Source: Hordeum vulgare subsp. vulgare
Lineage: Eukaryota > Streptophyta > Magnoliopsida > Poales > Poaceae
DNA: 64,000 bases
Direction of reading: 5' to 3'
NCBI RefSeq assembly: GCF_904849725.1
Contig: NC_058519.1
Location: 180,905,703 to 180,969,702 of the forward strand
Of this stretch, positions 60,086 through 64,000 are shown one piece after another. How positions within the stretch are numbered: the first letter of the stretch is position 1; every line of letters begins with the position of its first letter. The notes under the pieces are model-generated. The model ran no database searches and was not told where the DNA came from. It saw only the letters and a list, made by a program, of their open reading frames with translations. Made by a program: the position numbers and the translations under genes.

Positions 60086-60221
60086 CTTGCGTAGCTACTA
60101 AAGACAGAAGAAATATATTTATATATTCTAGCATTTATATTCATCGGTTAATCAGGTTCGCCATTTTTATTACGTCCAGGCAAGCTACACGCTAATAGGT
60201 AAAGACAGGTCCTAATCCCAG

Positions 60222-60435
60222 CCGAGTATGTGTAGATTGGGTTCATTTTCCCATGCTCTGCTCCGGATCCAACGCAAAATTTCGGGAGCACCTCCCCGCT
60301 GTTCTCCTGATACACGTCTCCGCAATAAACAGAGAGGATGTGCATCCGGAGAACAACAGGGAGGCACTGACGAAATTCCGCATCGGATCCAGAGCACAGC
60401 ATACGGGAAAACGAACCCAATCTACACATACTCGG
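60222..60435. repeat. Large foldback upstream of the TNP2 start
   Basis: Arms of about 100 bp (60222-60320 and 60335-60435) pair with scattered mismatches around a loop of about 15 bp. The outer ends read ccgagtatgtgtagattggg and its complement. It lies about 140-350 bp upstream of ATG 60085, in the likely leader. Confidence 0.88.
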
Positions 60436-60460
60436 GCTGTCCATAGATAATGTTGGACAA

Positions 60461-60524
60461 TTCGAAAGGATGGCGGTTATAAATATGCAAAGACATGCAT
60501 ATTTATAGATGTTGCCCTTTCGAA
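60461..60524. repeat. Short foldback containing facing TATA-like sequences
   Basis: ttcgaaagg at 60461 pairs with cctttcgaa at 60516-60524. The inner arms contain ttataaatatgc and gcatatttata. On the minus strand tataaat at 60501-60507 could be the TNP2 TATA box; on the plus strand the mirrored site is at about 60478-60486. Confidence 0.75.
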
Positions 60525-60764
60525 CGGGAGACGCATACTGGTCACGCATACTGATAAATTAATTGAATTATCTAAATCTAGAAAGTTTCATCCGGAAACC
60601 GAGCCACAGTAAATGAAGGGGCGAGGAGGAGATGAAATTTGTACTGACCCACGAATGCAGGGGCGGAGCTCGTACAACGCACGGGCAGGTCTTCGCACAC
60701 CAGACCTCACAGCGACGAGACAACTATCATATGTAAATCCACCCGATCAACACAAATATTCTAA

Positions 60765-61600
60765 TTATGTCATTTTAGAGGAAAACAAGTTAAGAATATA
60801 ATATTCATGATCTAACCAAGGTTTTTATGCCATTTTGTAGCTAAATGGGCTAATTATCTCATTGTTGGGGAAAATAAGTTCAGGAGAATAAGATAGAGGA
60901 GAAGAAAGAGGAGGAGGAGAAGAAGAAGAAGAAATCAAGAAGAAGGAGAAGGAGGAGGAGGAGAAGAAGGAGGAGAAGGTATTTTTCTTCTCTTCTTCTC
61001 TTCTTCTTCTCTTCTTTTCTTCTTCTTTTCTGCTTCTCCTTCTTATTTTTGTCTTCTCCTCCTCCTATTCTTTTTCTTCTTCTTCTCCTCCTCCTATTCT
61101 TCTTCTTCTTCTTCTTCTTCTCCTCCTCCTCCTCCTCGTCTTCTTCTTCCTATTCTTTCTATTAAGCTAACTAACTAACTAACCTAACTAAACAAGCTAA
61201 CTAAACCTATCGCTAAACCTAGATAGCACTAAACAGCAAAAAAAATAACAAAAACAGAATCAACCACTAAGTAACTAAAAAAGAATCTAGCTACCACTAA
61301 ATACCAAACAATAAAAAATCAACTTCTTCTTCTTTTTTCTCTTCTTCTCCTTCTTATTTTTTCTTATTCTCTTCTTCTCTTCTTCTTTACTTCTTCTCCT
61401 TCTTATTTTTTTCTTCTCTTCTTCTTCTTCTTCTTCTTCTTCTTCTTCTTCTTCTCCTTCTTATTTTTTTCTTCTCTTCTTCTTCTTCTTCTTCTTCTTC
61501 TCCTCCTCCTCCTCCTCCTCCTCCTACTCCTCTTCTTCTTCTCCTCTTCTTGTCCTCCTCCTCCTCCTCTTCTCCTCTTCTCCTCCTCCACCTAACTAAC
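60765..61600. repeat. Diverged copy of the foldback unit plus simple-sequence DNA
   Basis: 60765-60990 repeats the array unit (ttttagaggaaaacaag, ataatattcatgatctaac, then gag/gaa triplets) on the far side of the transposase genes. It is followed by ctt/ctc triplet DNA with interruptions to 61600. The last 700 bp are low complexity. Confidence 0.85.
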
Positions 61601-61721
61601 CAAGATAACTAACTAACCTAACTAAAACTATTAACCTAACTAAATCTACCACTAAAACTACTAACAATAACAACTAATAAACTACTAAAACTACTAAAAA
61701 AATAATAAAACTACTAAAAAA

Positions 61722-62052
61722 TAATGCGGGTGGGGGGTGGGGGTGTGGGGGCTCACCAGGAGGGGCGGCTATGGAGGGGCCGGGGTGTTGGGGGTGGTGG
61801 GGCGGTGCCGGGGGCGCCAGGGGCGGCGGCGCGACGGTGGTGGGGCAGCGGCAGCGGGGGCGAGGCAGGGAGACAGAGAGGGGCGGCGGCGGGGGCGACA
61901 GGGGCGGCGACGCGACGGGGGCGGCGGCGCGACGGTGGTGGCGACGGCCGTTACAGAGAGAGGGGCACGCGGGGTGGGGAGAGAGAGAGAGAGGGCGCGC
62001 GGGGTGACCATTACAGAGAGAGAGGGGCGGGGTGGGGGGGGAGGAGCCGTTA
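61722..62052 (+). other. G-rich region near the right CACTA end
   Basis: Dense runs of G (for example ggtggggggtgggggtgtggggg at about 61730-61752, broken here by description) and gcggcg repeats on the plus strand. Many G-quadruplex-type motifs are possible. Open frames rich in Gly/Arg or Pro/Arg here are composition artefacts. On the minus strand this is C-rich and may belong to the 5' leader of the transposase genes. Confidence 0.7.
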
Positions 62053-62398
62053 ACGGTGTTAGAGCATTGGCGTCTGCTGGCGGACGGCAAAGAGTCTAGA
62101 CTCTTTGCCGTCTGCCTCCGGACTCTTTGTCGCCCGCTAGCAGACGGCAAAGGTCCGACTCCAGTTTGACCTAGCCACCCCGCGGTCAGGTGGGCCTATC
62201 TATATCTTTGACGTCTGCCTCTGGACTCTTTGTCGTCCGCTAGCAGATGGCAAAGATGTGACAGATGGCAAAAAGACTTTATGCCATCAGCCTATGCTTT
62301 GCCGTCTGTTTTGCTGAAGCTGACGACACAGACACTTTGCCATGAGCTAGCAGACGGCAAAGACTAGGCAGATGGCAAAAAACTGTTTTCCAGTAGTG
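62053..62398. repeat. Right terminal and subterminal repeats of the CACTA element
   Basis: About twelve copies of gacggcaaag or its complement, in both orientations, ending ttttccagtagtg at 62386-62398. Confidence 0.92.
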
Positions 62399-62450
62399 GA
62401 TGTCATCAATCACCAAAACTACTTAGAACAAAATATGCCCTAACAGCAAG

Positions 62451-63528
62451 TATATTATTTCTAAATGTTGTTTTCTAAATGTTGTTATATATATATATAT
62501 ATATATATATCACAGAAAATTGCATCAAGTAAGCACACATAATGGACAACCTCTTTTCGGTTTATATGTTGTGTGTAAGACCAGCTCTCCTTGAACACCT
62601 CCCAGAAGAGAGATCCTTTAATCTCCATGATCTTCATAGGATTTTCATACTCAACAACTTTATTTGAAAATGTATAGCTCATTGGGATAGACTACAGAAG
62701 TATATATTGCAGTCAAGTCTTACAGAAAAATGGTCACAATAAGACCATAGTATGAACATAAAATGAGTAAAAATGGTAACAGACAATTCTCAAGAAAAAA
62801 GGGACTATATAAGAAACTATCGTCAAATCCATTTTACTATTTTGTCTAAAGAAATAGGGATTTTATTTTGAATGGTGAAAGGCGCACAAGGCACCACATT
62901 CATTCAGCTTGAAAGGTTTCCACGCATATTAGGCAAATAATGTAAAAAAGGCATATTAGGCAAAACTGCTAAGGATGAAATAGAAAGTATTTTCCATTGC
63001 TCTAAAAAAATACAAAATAAATCCATATAGAAGCATAATATATCTGGGACATTCACATGTGGAGGGATCCTTGTATTGACCTAACTTAATAGTGAAACAT
63101 GCATATAAAATGCCAATGTTGAAAATACTATGCATGTCATTTTCTATTTCTAGTGCCATGAAGCATTACAAGCATCCATGACCTCAGCAAGAATAGATAA
63201 GCATAGAAAATTAGAAAACATTGTTTAAAGAAATTCTCCTCCATACTCTCACATGAGATTGTTCATTTTTATTATTGAGAGTACATGTTTGCGTAATCTT
63301 GATCTCCATGCAGACTGTCTGTTAGATTGTTTCCTTCTCATCCTCTGCAACTCCGGTTCACCCTAGGAAAAAATAACAAACTTGAATAATATTGGACATT
63401 TCATCCGCACAACATCCAGAGGGTCATGAGTAACCATAGATGTAGCAATGGGTTCATATTTGATAACCAATAATATGCGCACACATATAATCTCTGGCTT
63501 ACGTGTTCCTTCGGTAATATATCAGACT
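62451..63528. other. Intergenic DNA right of element C
   Basis: Continues the host sequence interrupted at 30641. (TA)n at about 62485-62510. No gene, TE terminus or RNA gene recognised. Confidence 0.6.
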
Positions 63529-64000
63529 TGAAAAGGACGTGGATGTTGCCTAGAGGGAGGGGGTGAATAGGCGCTTTAAAATAGTTAAGGTTTAGGATTG
63601 AACAAATGCGGAATAAAACTAACGTTTAATATGTCAAGCACAAAACCTACAAACAACTAGGCTCACCTATGTGCACCAACAACTTATGCTAAGCAAGATA
63701 AACAACTAAGTGATATCAAGATATATTACAATAAACAATATGTCTATCACAAAGTAAAGTGCATAAGTAAAGGGTTCGGGTAAGAGATAACCGAGGCACG
63801 GGGAGACGATGATGTATCCCGAAGTTCACACCCTTGCGGATGCTAATCTCCGTTAGAGCGGTGTGGAGGCACAATGCTCCCCAAGATGCCACTAAGGCCA
63901 TCGTAATCTCCTCACACCCTCGCACAATGCAAGATGCCGTGATTCCACTAAGGGACCCTTGAGGGCGGTCACCGAACCCATACAAATGGCAACCCTTGGG
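63529..64000 (-). repeat. Third LTR of the element B family, cut by the window end
   Basis: From tgaaaaggacgtgg the sequence matches 1596-2070 and 17133-17600, including ggtgaataggcgctttaaaat and gtggaggcacaatgctcccc (each a separate block). No primer binding site precedes it on the left, so it is a 3' LTR or a solo LTR of another copy. Confidence 0.88.

Larger units (their letters stand above)
49046..62401 (-). mobile_element. CACTA transposon (En/Spm-type)
   Basis: Element 49049-62398 (13350 bp), flanked by the 3-bp duplication gat (49046-49048 and 62399-62401). The ends read cactacaggaatcagc at left and, on the minus strand, cactactggaaaacag at right. Subterminal regions are rich in the motif gacggcaaag in both orientations (49060-49610 and 62080-62370). 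Two transposase-type genes lie on the minus strand: TNP2 (60085-56438) and TNPA-like (56294-49962). Both show defects. A hairpin-repeat array occupies 50030-53735. Confidence 0.95.
41208..62445 (-). repeat. 5' LTR of element C, split by element D and a CACTA element
   Basis: LTR segments are 41208-41950, 48393-49048 and 62402-62445, together about 1443 bp. They join cleanly once the nested elements and their target duplications are removed. The TATA box ACTATATAAA sits at 41934-41943, 8 bp from element D. The first two bases read tc on the plus strand instead of tg. Confidence 0.92.
30637..62450 (-). mobile_element. Element C: SIRE/Maximus-type copia retrotransposon with two nested elements
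   Basis: Element boundaries are 30642 and 62445, flanked by the 5-bp duplication gcaag (30637-30641 and 62446-62450). On the minus strand the order is 5' LTR (62445-41208, interrupted by elements D and CACTA), tRNA-Met primer site (41205-41193), gag, protease, integrase, RT, RNase H (41080-35190), a non-coding stretch with an internal promoter, a spliced third ORF (about 34273-32395), polypurine tract and 3' LTR (32044-30642). Without insertions the element is about 12 kb. The third ORF after RNase H places it in the SIRE/Maximus lineage, where this ORF is usually called env-like. Coding regions carry several breaks, so this copy is inactive. Confidence 0.9.

Noticed and set aside
61724..62150. 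Gly/Arg and Pro-rich open frames near the right CACTA end
   Set aside because: Composition artefact of the G-rich block, open in several frames at once.

Overview
The window is plant nuclear DNA from a grass, most likely a Triticeae species (wheat, Aegilops or barley type). Two things show this: a grass-specific cellulose synthase-like F (CslF) gene, and nested transposons whose termini and internal sequences match families I know from Triticeae. I see no bacterial genes, RNA genes or CRISPR arrays.

Layout. Positions 1-22151 hold a decayed Ty1/copia element (A, plus strand, Angela/BARE-like). It is split by a second copia-type element (B, minus strand, about 1596-18846). B is itself interrupted twice: by a 5660-bp Mutator-like element (3299-8958, perfect 9-bp target duplication) in its left LTR, and by a solo LTR (15109-16659, 5-bp duplication) in its gag. 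The Mutator element carries two gene-like passengers, one encoding a zf-XS zinc finger of the SGS3/FDM silencing-protein type. From 22152 to 30641 is a gene island: an LTR fragment, AT-rich DNA, one apparently intact three-exon CslF gene (23759-27393, minus strand), a 1.15-kb insertion just upstream of its TATA box, and unassigned DNA. Positions 30642-62445 are one large SIRE/Maximus-type copia element (C, minus strand, 5-bp duplication gcaag). C has gag, protease, integrase, RT, RNase H and a third spliced ORF, all with breaks. Its right LTR contains two later insertions: a gag-only gypsy-type element (D, 41951-48387, duplication gggaa) and a 13350-bp CACTA element (49049-62398, duplication gat) with TNP2-type and TNPA-type genes. 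After C come about 1 kb of unassigned DNA and the edge of another B-family LTR (63529-64000).

How the parts relate. Only the CslF gene looks like a functional host gene; it would make a Golgi or plasma-membrane glycosyltransferase for (1,3;1,4)-beta-glucan. The other coding blocks are transposon genes with stops, frameshifts or lost catalytic residues. Two features stand out. First, 17-bp palindromes of the type GAGCGGTACTACCGCTC are arrayed just upstream of the LTR TATA boxes of both B and C, and again upstream of an apparent internal TATA box that would drive the spliced third ORF of C. Second, about nine tandem units of roughly 395 bp, each a long purine/pyrimidine foldback, fill one intron of the CACTA TNPA-like gene. 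Exon boundaries and family names rest on reading by eye; no alignment or database search was run.
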